Shown piece after piece: positions 1 to 8,433 of a DNA stretch of 64,000 nt. A model generated the notes under the pieces. The model worked only from the letters and a program-made list of their open reading frames with translations, was not told the DNA's origin and searched no databases. The DNA is taken from positions 1-64,000 of the forward strand of contig QFQS01000006.1 in NCBI GenBank assembly GCA_003243455.1, given 5' to 3'. The position numbers and the translations under genes are program-made. The stretch's first letter is position 1. Each line of letters starts with the position of its first letter. This DNA comes from Cereibacter sphaeroides. GTDB lineage: Bacteria > Pseudomonadota > Alphaproteobacteria > Rhodobacterales > Rhodobacteraceae.

Positions 1-400
1 CGATATGCGCCGATCTCGCCGTCGAAACGACCAAACCGCCCGCATATCCCTTCATTCATCTACAGTTTCAAAGAGCGTGAGCGCAAAAACAGAAGAAAAC
101 CGCTAGTTCACTAGCGTTTCCCGACCGCCTTGTCTCCAGTTTGTCGCGGCAACTTTCGTTCCCGCTCCCTCCACTCCTGCGCCGCTTTCGCTGCACCGTT
201 CGTTTCGGTGAGCGGGTATCTACGGATCGGCGACGGGGACCGCAAGAGGAAAAAACGAGGGCTTTCGCATTTTCTTCGTGAACCCTGTGTTTACTGGGGG
301 TTCGCCGCTTGATGCCCTAACGTCATCAATGGCTTATCCACAGGCCGCCCTCTATGGGGACAAGAATCGGCCCACGCCGGGCCCGAATCCCGCCCGCAAA
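1..400. other. non-coding stretch at the left edge
   Basis: I see no convincing gene here. Two sites stand out. CGCTAGTTCACTAGCG at 101-116 is a 7-bp inverted repeat around TC, the usual form of a TetR-type operator. TTATCCACA at 334-342 matches the DnaA box consensus, but it is a single copy, so an origin cannot be called. On the minus strand ATG codons at 59 and 55 open frames running off the left edge. Only about 19 codons are visible, so a partial gene there is possible but unsupported. Confidence 0.4.
101..116. promoter_or_regulatory. inverted repeat, possible repressor operator
   Basis: CGCTAGT and ACTAGCG are perfect reverse complements separated by TC. The surrounding sequence is AT-richer than the genes and lies upstream of possible minus-strand start codons at 55 or 59. 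The shape fits a TetR-family operator, but no cognate regulator is in the window and the regulated gene would be largely outside it. Confidence 0.35.
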
Positions 401-2056
401 TCACCCCCGATGGGTGATCCGCCCCCCGCAAACGGTCAGCGCGATTCCCATCGCGCCCACCGCACCGGGCGCCGCAGCCTCGATATCCCCGCCCAGCAGC
501 ACCAGGTCGCCCGCCAGCCCCGGCACGATCCGGCCGGTCACATGATCCCGATGCGCGGCCCATGCTCCTCCGGCCGTATAGGCGTGCAGCACCTTCATCA
601 GTCTCACCCGTTGATCCGCCTCATCGCCATAGGGCTTCCGCGTCAGCGCCGCCTGAATGTTGCGCAGGACCGAGACATCGGTCACCGGCCAATCCGAGGC
701 GAATGCCAGCGCCGCGCCGCCTTCGACCAGATCGCGCACCGGGAAACTGTCGCCCCAGCGATCCCTGCCCACCATGTCGCGCGCAGGATCGAAGGGGAAA
801 TCCATAGCCCCTGGAGGATGCGAGGGCTGCATCGACGCGGTGATCCCCAATGCCCCCACGCGCGGAATGTCCGCGCGGTCGATCAGTTCGATATGTTCGA
901 TTCGATGGCGGCTGTCGCGCTTGCCATTGGCCTTTTGCGCGGCCTCATAGCCGTCGATCGTCACGCGCACCGCCCCATCGCCGATCGCATGGACCGCAAT
1001 CTGCAACCCCCGCCGGTCGATCTCGGTTGCAATCGCCTTGAACCGTTCCGGCTCGAACAGGGGAACCGAGCGATGGCCGGGCTGACCGGGATAGTCGTCC
1101 AGCCGGAACGCCGTGCCGCTGTCCATTACCCCGTCCATGAACATCTTCACAAAGCCGCTCGACAGCCATTCGTCGTCATAGTCCCGCGTCAGTTCGTCGG
1201 CGCGGTCCAGTTCCGACAACTCCATATGCGGCTTGAAATGCAGCGGCACCTTGACCCGCGCGGTCAACTCGCCCGCATCCCGCATCTCGCGCAGCAGTTC
1301 CAGCGTGTAGCGGTTGCCATCCATGTTCACCATCGAGGTGACGCCAGCCTTGGCGCAATGCGCCAGCCCGTTGGCAATCTTGGCCCGGTCCACCGCCCGC
1401 TCGGCGTCCGAAGGCCAGGGAGCAGGCTCGCCCCCGGTCGCGATCCCCAGGTACAGGCGCAACTCGCCGCCCAGATCCTGCACCGGCGCGAAAGCCTCGA
1501 ACTCCAGCAATTCGCCGCTGGCAAGGCCATCCGGCCCCATCACCACCTCATGCCCCTCGGGCAGTTCCTTGCCATGCAGCAACCCGGCCGCCTTCAGCGC
1601 CGCCGTATTGGCCCAGACGGTGTGGTGGTCATAGGCGGTCATTGCGATGGGACGGTCAGAGATCACGGCATCCAGATCGGCCCGGGTGATCTTCCTGCCG
1701 CCGAACATGCCGTAATCCGCGCCCTGCGCCATCAAGAGCGGCTGATCGGGATGAGAGGCGGCGAAATCGCGGAACGCGCGCGACAGCGCCTCAGCCCCAT
1801 AGACGCCGCCCAGTTGCAGATGCGCCAGCTCCGCCCCGCCCAACACCAGATGCAGGTGGCTTTCAAAGAACCCCGGCAACAGCGTCCGCCCTGCCCCGTC
1901 GATCACCTCGGTCGCAGGCCCCGCCAGTCGCGCGACCTCTTCCGCGCTGCCAACGGCCAGAATGCGCCCCCCGGCAATCGCCACAGCCTCGGCGCGCGAT
2001 CCCCGCTCGTCCATCGTCAGGACTCGCGCATTCGTTACGATCAGATCGGCTTTCAT
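401..2056 (-). CDS. YtcJ-like amidohydrolase (amidohydrolase 3 family)
   Basis: A 551-residue metal-dependent amidohydrolase, predicted cytoplasmic as no signal peptide is visible. The N-terminus MKADLIVTNARVLTMD is the beta-sandwich typical of the family. The metal-binding HxH lies at residues 67-69 (ESHLHL). Further on are the VHAIGD and HRIEHIE segments with metal or substrate histidines, and an ASDWPV segment with the catalytic aspartate. The start at 2056 was chosen because the family N-terminus begins there. The reading frame stays open further upstream, but those codons run through an intergenic repeat. The substrate is unknown; relatives hydrolyse amides, formamides or N-acyl groups. 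It follows an agmatinase-family gene on the same strand with about 70 bp between, so a shared role in degrading a guanidino or amide compound is possible but inferred. Confidence 0.85.
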   Translation of the reverse strand: MKADLIVTNARVLTMDERGSRAEAVAIAGGRILAVGSAEEVARLAGPATEVIDGAGRTLLPGFFESHLHLVLGGAELAHLQLGGVYGAEALSRAFRDFAASHPDQPLLMAQGADYGMFGGRKITRADLDAVISDRPIAMTAYDHHTVWANTAALKAAGLLHGKELPEGHEVVMGPDGLASGELLEFEAFAPVQDLGGELRLYLGIATGGEPAPWPSDAERAVDRAKIANGLAHCAKAGVTSMVNMDGNRYTLELLREMRDAGELTARVKVPLHFKPHMELSELDRADELTRDYDDEWLSSGFVKMFMDGVMDSGTAFRLDDYPGQPGHRSVPLFEPERFKAIATEIDRRGLQIAVHAIGDGAVRVTIDGYEAAQKANGKRDSRHRIEHIELIDRADIPRVGALGITASMQPSHPPGAMDFPFDPARDMVGRDRWGDSFPVRDLVEGGAALAFASDWPVTDVSVLRNIQAALTRKPYGDEADQRVRLMKVLHAYTAGGAWAAHRDHVTGRIVPGLAGDLVLLGGDIEAAAPGAVGAMGIALTVCGGRITHRG

Positions 2057-2063
2057 CTTACCT

Positions 2064-2128
2064 GCTTCTTCTTGGTTAAAATACCCCGGGGGGAGCGGCC
2101 AGCGGCCGCGTGGGGGGCAGCGCCCCCC
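2064..2128 (-). repeat. dispersed intergenic repeat, family A (copy 1)
   Basis: On the plus strand this reads GCTTCTTCTTGGTTAAAATA followed by CCCCGGGGGG and a GC hairpin (GGGGGGC-AGC-GCCCCCC at 2112-2128). Related copies lie at 7177-7236, 14729-14776 and, shortened, at 46963-46987. Each copy sits just after the stop of one minus-strand gene and before the next minus-strand gene, in the same orientation. The hairpin could end transcription or protect the mRNA 3' end of the agmatinase-family gene. Confidence 0.75.
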
Positions 2129-3090
2129 TACCCCGCCAAACCTTCCGCGATGACGCACAGCATCTCGAACATCAGCGTCACGCCAAGGAAGGCCGTCGCA
2201 CCGGACGGATCGAACGGCGGCGATACCTCGACCAGATCGGCGCCCACGATCTTCACGCCGCGCAGTTCCCGCGCCACCTGCAATGCCTGAAAACTGTTCG
2301 GCCCGCCAATCTCGGGCGTGCCCGTGCCCGGTGCAAAGGCCGGATCCACAAAGTCGATGTCATAGCTGACATAGGTGTCGCCCGTGCCCGCCCTCTCACG
2401 CGCCTCGGCCATCACATCGGCGATGCCGCGGGCAAAGAACTCCTCGATCGGGATCACCTTGATGCCAACGCCTTCTGCGAAATCCCGATCCTCGAAATCA
2501 TAGGCCGGTCCACGGATGCCGATCATCGTCACGCGATGCGGGTCCAGCAGACCTTCCTCCACCGCGCGGCGAAAAGGTGTGCCATGCGTATACATTGTGC
2601 CGTTGAAATAGCTGTGGAACAGGTCGGTGTGGCTGTCGAAATGGATCATGCCCAACGGCCGATCCCTGGCCAGCGCGCGCAGGATCGGCAGGGTGCACAG
2701 GTGATCGCCCCCGGCGGTCAGCGGCACTACCCCCGCCTGACGCACCTTTGTATAAAAGGCATCCATCCGCTTCAGCGAATCCATCACATCGGCCGGGTTA
2801 GGCCCGACATCGCCGAGGTCGGCGCAGCGCACCAGATCGAACGGCCGCACCCGCGTCACCCCGTTCGCCGCGCGGATCATGGTCGAGTAGTCGCGCATCT
2901 GCCTTGGTCCATGGCGCGGCCCGGGGCGGTTCGTCGTGCCGCCGTCCCAGGGCGCGCCGATCAGCCCGACCTGCACCTCGCTCAGGCGCGGATCGTCAAG
3001 CCCGACATGGGGCAGCCGCATGAAGGTAGGGATGCCGGCAAAGCGCGGAAGGTCGAATCCCGACACTGGCCGGAAGAAATCACTGTCCAT
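2128..3090 (-). CDS. agmatinase / ureohydrolase family protein
   Basis: A 320-residue Mn-dependent ureohydrolase that would release urea from a guanidino compound. The metal-binding motifs are all present: GGDH (His130), the DSHTD segment (Asp152, His154, Asp156) and SYDIDFVDP (Asp244, Asp246). Length fits agmatinase and guanidinobutyrase. The first motifs read GGDHL and DSHTD where typical agmatinases have GGDHS and DAHTD, so the substrate may be guanidinobutyrate, guanidinopropionate or another compound. The start at 3090 gives the normal N-terminus; codons upstream show no family similarity. The stop codon abuts a family A repeat, and the amidohydrolase gene follows on the same strand. Confidence 0.85.
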   Translation of the reverse strand: MDSDFFRPVSGFDLPRFAGIPTFMRLPHVGLDDPRLSEVQVGLIGAPWDGGTTNRPGPRHGPRQMRDYSTMIRAANGVTRVRPFDLVRCADLGDVGPNPADVMDSLKRMDAFYTKVRQAGVVPLTAGGDHLCTLPILRALARDRPLGMIHFDSHTDLFHSYFNGTMYTHGTPFRRAVEEGLLDPHRVTMIGIRGPAYDFEDRDFAEGVGIKVIPIEEFFARGIADVMAEARERAGTGDTYVSYDIDFVDPAFAPGTGTPEIGGPNSFQALQVARELRGVKIVGADLVEVSPPFDPSGATAFLGVTLMFEMLCVIAEGLAG

Positions 3091-3283
3091 TCTGTCCCCA
3101 CAACTTGCAGTCGGGGCGCATCTGATCACCCCAGCCATCCCGTGTCACGCCCGTTTGCGACAGCGGCAGACCGCTGAGACATGTCATCACACGGTGCTGT
3201 GGGCTTGACCTTGCGGGCCGCTTCGTCCTTCTATCGCTCAAGTCTGTGGAACGAGGGGCGCCAAAGCCCCATTGGGAAGAGCG

Positions 3284-3658
3284 ATGAACACCAAGACAGC
3301 CGAAACCGAAACCGTCGCGCGCCCCGCGGGCCGTCCCAATGTGCCGGGCGGACGCACCGTGCTGGCCTCCGACATCCGCCTGACCGGCAATCTCAGCTCT
3401 TCCGGCACGGTCGAGATCCTGGGCGAAGTCAACGGCGATGTCAGCGCGCAGACGCTAGTCGTCGGTGCCGAGGGCCTGCTGAAAGGCTCGATCAGCGCCG
3501 AGGCGGTCGAGGTTCGCGGCCATCTGGAAGGCAAGGTAAGCTGTCTGGCCTTCACCCTACGCTCCTCCGCCATCGTCACAGCCGAAGTGAACTACGAGAC
3601 GCTGGTGATCGAAAGCGGCGCGCAGATCGACGGCAAGTTCAAGCATACCACCCGCTGA
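3284..3658 (+). CDS. bactofilin (polymer-forming cytoskeletal protein)
   Basis: A small 124-residue protein with the bactofilin (DUF583) right-handed beta-helix. A repeating pattern of about six residues runs through the centre (DIRLTGNLSSSGTVEILGEV and onward), with short disordered ends. Bactofilins self-assemble into membrane-associated filaments that position cell-wall or polarity proteins. GGAAGA lies just before the ATG at 3284, which supports this start over an in-frame ATG four codons earlier. It is divergent from the agmatinase-family gene and followed on the same strand, 25 bp on, by the crotonase gene. No M23 peptidase partner, common next to bactofilins, is visible. Confidence 0.9.
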   Translation: MNTKTAETETVARPAGRPNVPGGRTVLASDIRLTGNLSSSGTVEILGEVNGDVSAQTLVVGAEGLLKGSISAEAVEVRGHLEGKVSCLAFTLRSSAIVTAEVNYETLVIESGAQIDGKFKHTTR

Positions 3659-3683
3659 CCTTTGGCGTTGAGAGGATGGCAGG

Positions 3684-4478
3684 ATGACAGCCGAGCCGAT
3701 CCTGCTTCGTGCCGATGAGGGTGGTATCGCCACGCTCACGCTCAACTCGCCGTCCAGCCTCAACGCACTGTCCGACGCGATGCTGGCGGCGCTGTCGGAT
3801 GAATTCGTTCGACTTGCACAGGACAACAAGACCCGCGTGGTCATCCTGCGCGGCGCTGGCAAAGCCTTCTGCGCGGGCCACGACCTGAAGGAAATGCAGG
3901 CAGGCCGTAGCGCGCCCGACAAGGGCCGCGCCTATTTCGTCGACCTCTTCGCCCGCTGCGCCGCCGTCATGCAGGCGATCCGCGCCCTGCCCCAGTCAGT
4001 GATCGCCGAGGTTCACGGCATCGCCACCGCCGCAGGCTGCCAGCTCGTCGCCTCCTGCGACATGGCCGTCGCGGCGGAAGGCACGCGCTTTGGCGTCAAC
4101 GGCGTCAACATCGGCCTGTTTTGCTCGACCCCCATGGTCGCGCTGTCCCGCAACGTCCCCGCCAAGGTCGCCTTCGAGATGTTGACCACCGGCGAGTTCA
4201 TCTCTGCCACCCGCGCCCGCGAGGTGGGTCTGGTCAATCGCGTCACCACACCCGAGGCGCTGACCACCGAGACCCGCACACTGGCCGAGCTTCTCGCCTC
4301 AAAGCTGACCGCCGCCGTCAAGATCGGCAAGCGCGCCTTCTACGACCAGATCGACCTGCCGCTGGATCAGGCCTATGCCCATGCCAGCGCCGTCATGGTC
4401 GAAAACATGCTGTGGCGCGACACCGAAGAAGGCATCAGCGCCTTCCTGGAAAAGCGCCGGCCGGACTGGAAGCCATAG
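3684..4478 (+). CDS. enoyl-CoA hydratase/isomerase-fold protein lacking both catalytic Glu
   Basis: A 264-residue crotonase-fold protein. The CoA and oxyanion-hole segments are present (AFCAGHDL around residues 61-68; HGIATAAGC around 111-119). The two glutamates that activate water in classical enoyl-CoA hydratases are not: the CEL position reads CQL (Gln120) and the FGQPE position reads FGVNG (Gly140). It resembles the ECHDC3-like branch, whose reaction is not firmly established. It is therefore unlikely to be an ordinary beta-oxidation hydratase. It ends 4 bp from the convergent M32 carboxypeptidase gene. The start at 3684 has AGGATGGCAGG upstream. Confidence 0.85.
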   Translation: MTAEPILLRADEGGIATLTLNSPSSLNALSDAMLAALSDEFVRLAQDNKTRVVILRGAGKAFCAGHDLKEMQAGRSAPDKGRAYFVDLFARCAAVMQAIRALPQSVIAEVHGIATAAGCQLVASCDMAVAAEGTRFGVNGVNIGLFCSTPMVALSRNVPAKVAFEMLTTGEFISATRAREVGLVNRVTTPEALTTETRTLAELLASKLTAAVKIGKRAFYDQIDLPLDQAYAHASAVMVENMLWRDTEEGISAFLEKRRPDWKP

Positions 4479-4482
4479 CTGA

Positions 4483-5955
4483 TCAGAGACCGTAAAGGTC
4501 GCCGAACTTCGCCTCCAGATAGTCAAGCAGCGGCCCTTCCGAAGGCTCAAATCCGCAGGCGCGCTTGATCACTTCGCGCGGCTCGTAAAGCCCGCCGTGC
4601 CGTTGCAGGTTCTCGCGCAGCCAGCCGGTGGCACCTGCGGTCTCTCCCCGCGCCAGCGCCTCGTCGAGGTCGGGAACCGCCTCGCGCAGCGCTTTGTGCA
4701 GGCAACCGGCATAGACGTTGCCCAGCGTATAGGTCGGGAAATAGCCGAACAGCCCCACCGACCAATGCACGTCCTGCAGCATCCCATGCGCAGGCCAGTC
4801 CACCGCCACGCCGAAGTCGGACAGGAAGCGGTCGTTCCATGCGGTCTCCAGATCGGTGACCGCAAGATCTCCGGCAATCAGCGCGCGCTCCAGATCAAAG
4901 CGCATCATGATATGCAGGTTGTAATGCACCTCATCCGCCTCGGTGCGGATGAAGCCCGACTGCACCCGGTTCACCGCGCCATAGAACGCCTCGGCGCTCT
5001 CGACACCAAAAGGCCCGAAGCGCTCCCGCATCTGGCCGAACAGCCAGCCCGCAAAGGCGCGGCTCCGGCCCAGCTGGTTCTCATAGATCCGGCTCTGGCT
5101 TTCATGCACACCCATCGAGACGCCCGCCCCCAGCGGCGTCAGCAGGAAATCCGGGTCAATCCCCAGCTCATAGCAGGCATGGCCCGTCTCATGGATCGTC
5201 GAATAGATGCAGTTGAACGGATCGTTCTCCGCCACCCGCGTGGTGATCCGCGCATCGCTGCCCGAGCCGGAAGAGAACGGATGCACCGCCAGATCCAGCC
5301 GCCCCCGCGACCAGTCATAGCCAAAGGTCGTGGCCAGATCGCGCGCCAGCCGCATCTGCCCGTCCTGACCGAAATGCCCCTGCAGGGCGGCAGGCTGCCG
5401 CGCCGCGCCCAGCACGGCCGACCGCAGCGCCACCAGCCTTGGCCGCATCCGCCCGAACATCTCGCCGATCTGCGCTGCCGTCGCGCCCGGCTCATAATCG
5501 TCCAGCAGCGCGTCATACAGATCGCCACCCTGCGACAGACAGGCCGCCTCTTCCCGCCGCAGCGCGATCACCTGACCCAGCACCGGCAGGAACGCCGCCA
5601 CATCGTCATTCGCCCGTGCCTCGGCCCAGATGCCCTGAGCCATCGAGGTTACGCGCGCGATCTCCTGCGCCAGTTGCGACGGCACCTTGACCATTCGCGC
5701 ATGGCTGCGCCGGATGTGCCGCAGTTGCGCCTGCCCGACCTCATCGGCGGGCGCCGCGCTGTCCAGCCACTCCGCGATCCGCGGATCGGTGCGGCGGGCG
5801 TGGAGTATCCCCTCCATCGCCGCCATCTCCTCGGACCGCTGCTCGGCAGCGCCACGCGGCATCACCGTTTCCTGATCCCAGCCAAGCCGCCCCGCAACCT
5901 GCGCCAGCGCCTCAGTCTGGCGCTGGAACGCCATCAGATCATCATAGGGCGTCAT
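4483..5955 (-). CDS. M32 metallocarboxypeptidase (carboxypeptidase Taq type)
   Basis: A 490-residue M32 peptidase that trims residues from peptide C-termini in the cytoplasm. The zinc site HETGH lies at residues 255-259. The family HESQSR segment, which supplies the third ligand, follows about 30 residues later, and length matches the family. The ATG at 5955 overlaps the stop of the upstream heme A synthase gene by four bases (ATGA), so the two are probably translationally coupled. A function linking peptide turnover to heme A synthesis is not implied; the pairing may only reflect a compact operon. Confidence 0.93.
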   Translation of the reverse strand: MTPYDDLMAFQRQTEALAQVAGRLGWDQETVMPRGAAEQRSEEMAAMEGILHARRTDPRIAEWLDSAAPADEVGQAQLRHIRRSHARMVKVPSQLAQEIARVTSMAQGIWAEARANDDVAAFLPVLGQVIALRREEAACLSQGGDLYDALLDDYEPGATAAQIGEMFGRMRPRLVALRSAVLGAARQPAALQGHFGQDGQMRLARDLATTFGYDWSRGRLDLAVHPFSSGSGSDARITTRVAENDPFNCIYSTIHETGHACYELGIDPDFLLTPLGAGVSMGVHESQSRIYENQLGRSRAFAGWLFGQMRERFGPFGVESAEAFYGAVNRVQSGFIRTEADEVHYNLHIMMRFDLERALIAGDLAVTDLETAWNDRFLSDFGVAVDWPAHGMLQDVHWSVGLFGYFPTYTLGNVYAGCLHKALREAVPDLDEALARGETAGATGWLRENLQRHGGLYEPREVIKRACGFEPSEGPLLDYLEAKFGDLYGL

Positions 5956-7103
5956 TGGGTTCCTTCCCGGATGGAGCCTTGAATGGGGTAAAGTGCCAGG
6001 TAGCGCGCCCGCAGGATCAGAACCCACAGCAGGATCGCCCCCGCCTGGTGAGTCAGCGCCGGATGCAGCGCGGCGGCGGTCAGCACGGTTGCGATGCCAA
6101 GCGCCAGTTGCACCACGAACATGCCCATGACCATGTTGAACGCGGCCCTTGTCGCGCGATAGGCCGACCGCCGACCGCGCAGCCAGACCACGATGCCAAA
6201 GATGAACAGCAGATACCCGGCGATGCGGTGAATGAACTGCACCAGCCCCGCATTCTCAAAGAACGCCGCCCAAACGGGGCGCCCCGGCACATAAAACGCA
6301 TCCGCCGGAAAGAACTGCCCGTTCATATCCGGCCACGTCGGAAAGGCGCGGCCCGCGTCGATCCCGGCCACCAGCGCCCCCAGCAGAACCTGCAAGAACG
6401 CAAAGTGCATCAACCCCGTCGACATGCGGAACAGCTTGTCCTCACGCCCCCGCCGCGCCTGCAACAGATCGCGCTCCGGCCGCCCCAGAAGCAGCACATA
6501 CCAGGTGATGAACCCAAGGATGACGAAGGCCAGCCCCAGATGCACCGCCAGCCGGTAAGAGGCGACCGTCACCTGCCCCTCTTCCAGCCCCGAAGATACC
6601 ATCCACCAGCCAATCGCCCCCTGCGCGCCCCCAAGCACGCCGATCAGCAGCAGCCGCTGCGTCCAGCCCGTAGGTATCCGCCGCGCGGCAAGGAAGCCAA
6701 AGAACCCGACCGCCCAGACCAGCCCGATCAGCCGGCCAAGCTGCCGATGCCCCCATTCCCACCAGTAGATCGCCTTGAAGCCCTCAAGCGTCATCGTCGA
6801 GTTCTGGATCTGGAACTGCGGGCTTGCCTGATACTTTGCAAACTCCTCGGCCCAATGACCCTCGTCCATCGGCGGCAATGCACCCGTCACAGGGCGCCAT
6901 TCGGTGATCGACAACCCGGAATCCGTCAGCCGCGTCGCCCCGCCAACAAGGATCATCAGCGCGACCAGCGCGAACAGCAGCATCAGCCAGACCCGGATCC
7001 AGCGTCGCGCCCCGTGGCCCCGGCCCTCGATCATCCCGCCTTGCGGGACCGGGGCGGTACTACCCTCCGAGACTTCCTCGAATATGCTGCGCTTGCCTGC
7101 CAT
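5952..7103 (-). CDS. ctaA: heme A synthase (COX15/CtaA family)
   Basis: A 383-residue polytopic membrane protein that converts heme O to heme A for aa3-type cytochrome oxidase. After a soluble N-terminus of about 35 residues come about eight hydrophobic helices. GGATRLTDSGLSITEW follows the first helix and is diagnostic of the COX15 branch, as is EWGHRQLGR, with a heme-ligand histidine, at the second. More conserved histidines lie in FIHRIAGY and in the C-terminal half. The start at 7103 has AAGGAG eight bases upstream. The longer type-2 architecture with a cytoplasmic N-terminus is normal for alphaproteobacteria. Cytochrome oxidase structural genes are not in the window. Confidence 0.93.
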   Translation of the reverse strand: MAGKRSIFEEVSEGSTAPVPQGGMIEGRGHGARRWIRVWLMLLFALVALMILVGGATRLTDSGLSITEWRPVTGALPPMDEGHWAEEFAKYQASPQFQIQNSTMTLEGFKAIYWWEWGHRQLGRLIGLVWAVGFFGFLAARRIPTGWTQRLLLIGVLGGAQGAIGWWMVSSGLEEGQVTVASYRLAVHLGLAFVILGFITWYVLLLGRPERDLLQARRGREDKLFRMSTGLMHFAFLQVLLGALVAGIDAGRAFPTWPDMNGQFFPADAFYVPGRPVWAAFFENAGLVQFIHRIAGYLLFIFGIVVWLRGRRSAYRATRAAFNMVMGMFVVQLALGIATVLTAAALHPALTHQAGAILLWVLILRARYLALYPIQGSIREGTQ

Positions 7104-7176
7104 CGGCCAACTCCTTCGCGTCGCGGGCGGGACACTAGGCCCGCCCCCCGCCACCTTCAACCCCACGAAGCCTCGG

Positions 7177-7236
7177 GCTTCTTCCGTTTACAAATATCCC
7201 GGGGGAGTCGCGCCAGCGACGGGGGCTGGCCCCCCA
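7177..7236 (-). repeat. dispersed intergenic repeat, family A (copy 2)
   Basis: The copy reads GCTTCTTCCGTTTACAAATA then TCCCGGGGG. It is followed by two small inverted repeats: GTCGC-GCCA-GCGAC and GGGGGC-TG-GCCCCC. It lies between the stop of the TrmJ-like gene and the start of ctaA, both on the minus strand, in the same orientation as the other copies. Confidence 0.75.
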
Positions 7237-7248
7237 CGCCCTCTCCGC

Positions 7249-7977
7249 TTACTGCAAACGGCGCGCGATCTGGCGCAGCATCCCGTGGAACGTCTGCACA
7301 TCCGCCCGTGTCAGGTTCAGCCGAGCCCACATATTGCGCAGCGCCAGTTTCATTCCCGGAGCCTTCTCTGGCGGAAAGAAGAACCCCGCCTCGTCCAGCC
7401 GCTCTTCGAAATGATCGCCGAGCTTCGTCACCTCGATGCCGGAGGCGAAGTCCGTCCTGGCCATCTGCCAGACCTCAGGCGAAACCTCGACCGTCTGCCG
7501 CCGCCACTCGTATCCCATCAGCAGCACACATTGCCCAAGGTTCAGCGAGGGAAAATCCGGGTTCACCGGCACGGTCACGATGGCATTGGCCAGCGCCACA
7601 TCCTCATTCTCCAGCCCCGCGCGTTCCGGACCGAACAGCACTCCTATCCGCTTGCCTTCGGCAGCCAGTGCGCGGGCATGTTCCATCGCGCGCTCCGGCG
7701 TCATCACCGGCTTGGTCAGTTCTCGCCCCCGCGCCGTGGTGGCAAAGACATAGTCGCAATCGGCAATCGCCGCCGCAACATCCGGGTAAGGCGGCGCATC
7801 TAGCAGCCGCCCCGCCCCGCTGGCCATCGCAATCGCCTTCGGGTTCGGCCAGCCGTCGCGCGGGTCGACCACCCGCAGCCGGTCCAGCCCGAAATTCAGC
7901 ATCGCCCGCGCCGCAGCGCCGATATTCTCGCCCATCTGCGGGCGGACCAGGATGAAGGCGGGTGAGACTGCGGACAT
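7249..7977 (-). CDS. trmJ: TrmJ-like tRNA 2'-O-methyltransferase (SpoU family)
   Basis: A 242-residue SPOUT methyltransferase, probably modifying tRNA position 32 with S-adenosylmethionine. The three SpoU motifs are in order: NIGAAARAMLNFG (residues ~18-30), LFGPERAGLENEDV in the middle, and VPVNPDFPSLNLGQ closer to the C-terminus, forming the knotted cofactor site. The C-terminal extension after the knot fits TrmJ rather than TrmL. The start at 7977 begins directly before the first motif strand; longer frames upstream overlap the divergent TfoX-domain gene. The divergent start codons are 72 bp apart, so promoters lie in that gap. Confidence 0.88.
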   Translation of the reverse strand: MSAVSPAFILVRPQMGENIGAAARAMLNFGLDRLRVVDPRDGWPNPKAIAMASGAGRLLDAPPYPDVAAAIADCDYVFATTARGRELTKPVMTPERAMEHARALAAEGKRIGVLFGPERAGLENEDVALANAIVTVPVNPDFPSLNLGQCVLLMGYEWRRQTVEVSPEVWQMARTDFASGIEVTKLGDHFEERLDEAGFFFPPEKAPGMKLALRNMWARLNLTRADVQTFHGMLRQIARRLQ

Positions 7978-8049
7978 GGGACATCCAGCCTTTGCGCGGA
8001 AAGAGGCGGCCTGATACGCTGCCAAAGCGCCCCTGACAAGGATGCCGTC

Positions 8050-8379
8050 TTGCCCCGCGATCCCGAGCTTGAAACGCTGGTCTCCCGCGACCTGTCCCAT
8101 CTCAGCGCTTTGAGGGCCACCTCCATGTTCGGCGGCCTCGCCTGGATGTGGCAGGGCAACCTGCTTTGCGCTGCCCGGGCGGATGGGGTTCTGGTGCGGC
8201 TCGGCAAAGGGAACGACGCCGAGGCGCTGGAGATCGACGGCGTCACCGCGATGCAGATGGGCGCGCGCGCCATGCAGGGCTGGGTCAGGCTTGACCCCGA
8301 TGCCGCGCGCGACAATGCGACCCGCCAGCGCCTGCTCGCCGCCGCGCAGTCCTTTGTCGCCGGATTGCCAGCCAAGTAG
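8050..8379 (+). CDS. TfoX N-terminal domain protein
   Basis: A 109-residue single-domain protein matching the TfoX N-terminal family: the MFGGLAWMWQGNLLCA segment followed by a DGVLVRLG strand and a GARAMQGWVRLD segment. Stand-alone TfoX-N proteins are common, and their function is not settled; a competence role as in Haemophilus TfoX should not be assumed. The start is a TTG at 8050 with AAGGA nine bases before it; no in-frame ATG precedes it. The gene is divergent from trmJ and followed 54 bp on by the ThiE-like gene on the same strand. Confidence 0.75.
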   Translation: MPRDPELETLVSRDLSHLSALRATSMFGGLAWMWQGNLLCAARADGVLVRLGKGNDAEALEIDGVTAMQMGARAMQGWVRLDPDAARDNATRQRLLAAAQSFVAGLPAK

Positions 8380-8433
8380 CCAAGCCCCGCGTTCTGCGCT
8401 AGGACGGGCCACCCGCCGTCAAGGAAGGCCCGA

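Noticed and set aside
1..400. Chromosomal origin of replication
   Set aside because: Only one DnaA box is present, with no cluster, no AT-rich repeat array and no usual neighbours (such as hemE or dnaA) in view.
278..2290. A 670-codon plus-strand open frame opposite the amidohydrolase
   Set aside because: It is rich in Arg, His and Pro and has no ribosome site or motif. It is the expected shadow of a GC-rich gene on the other strand, where the family motifs are clear.
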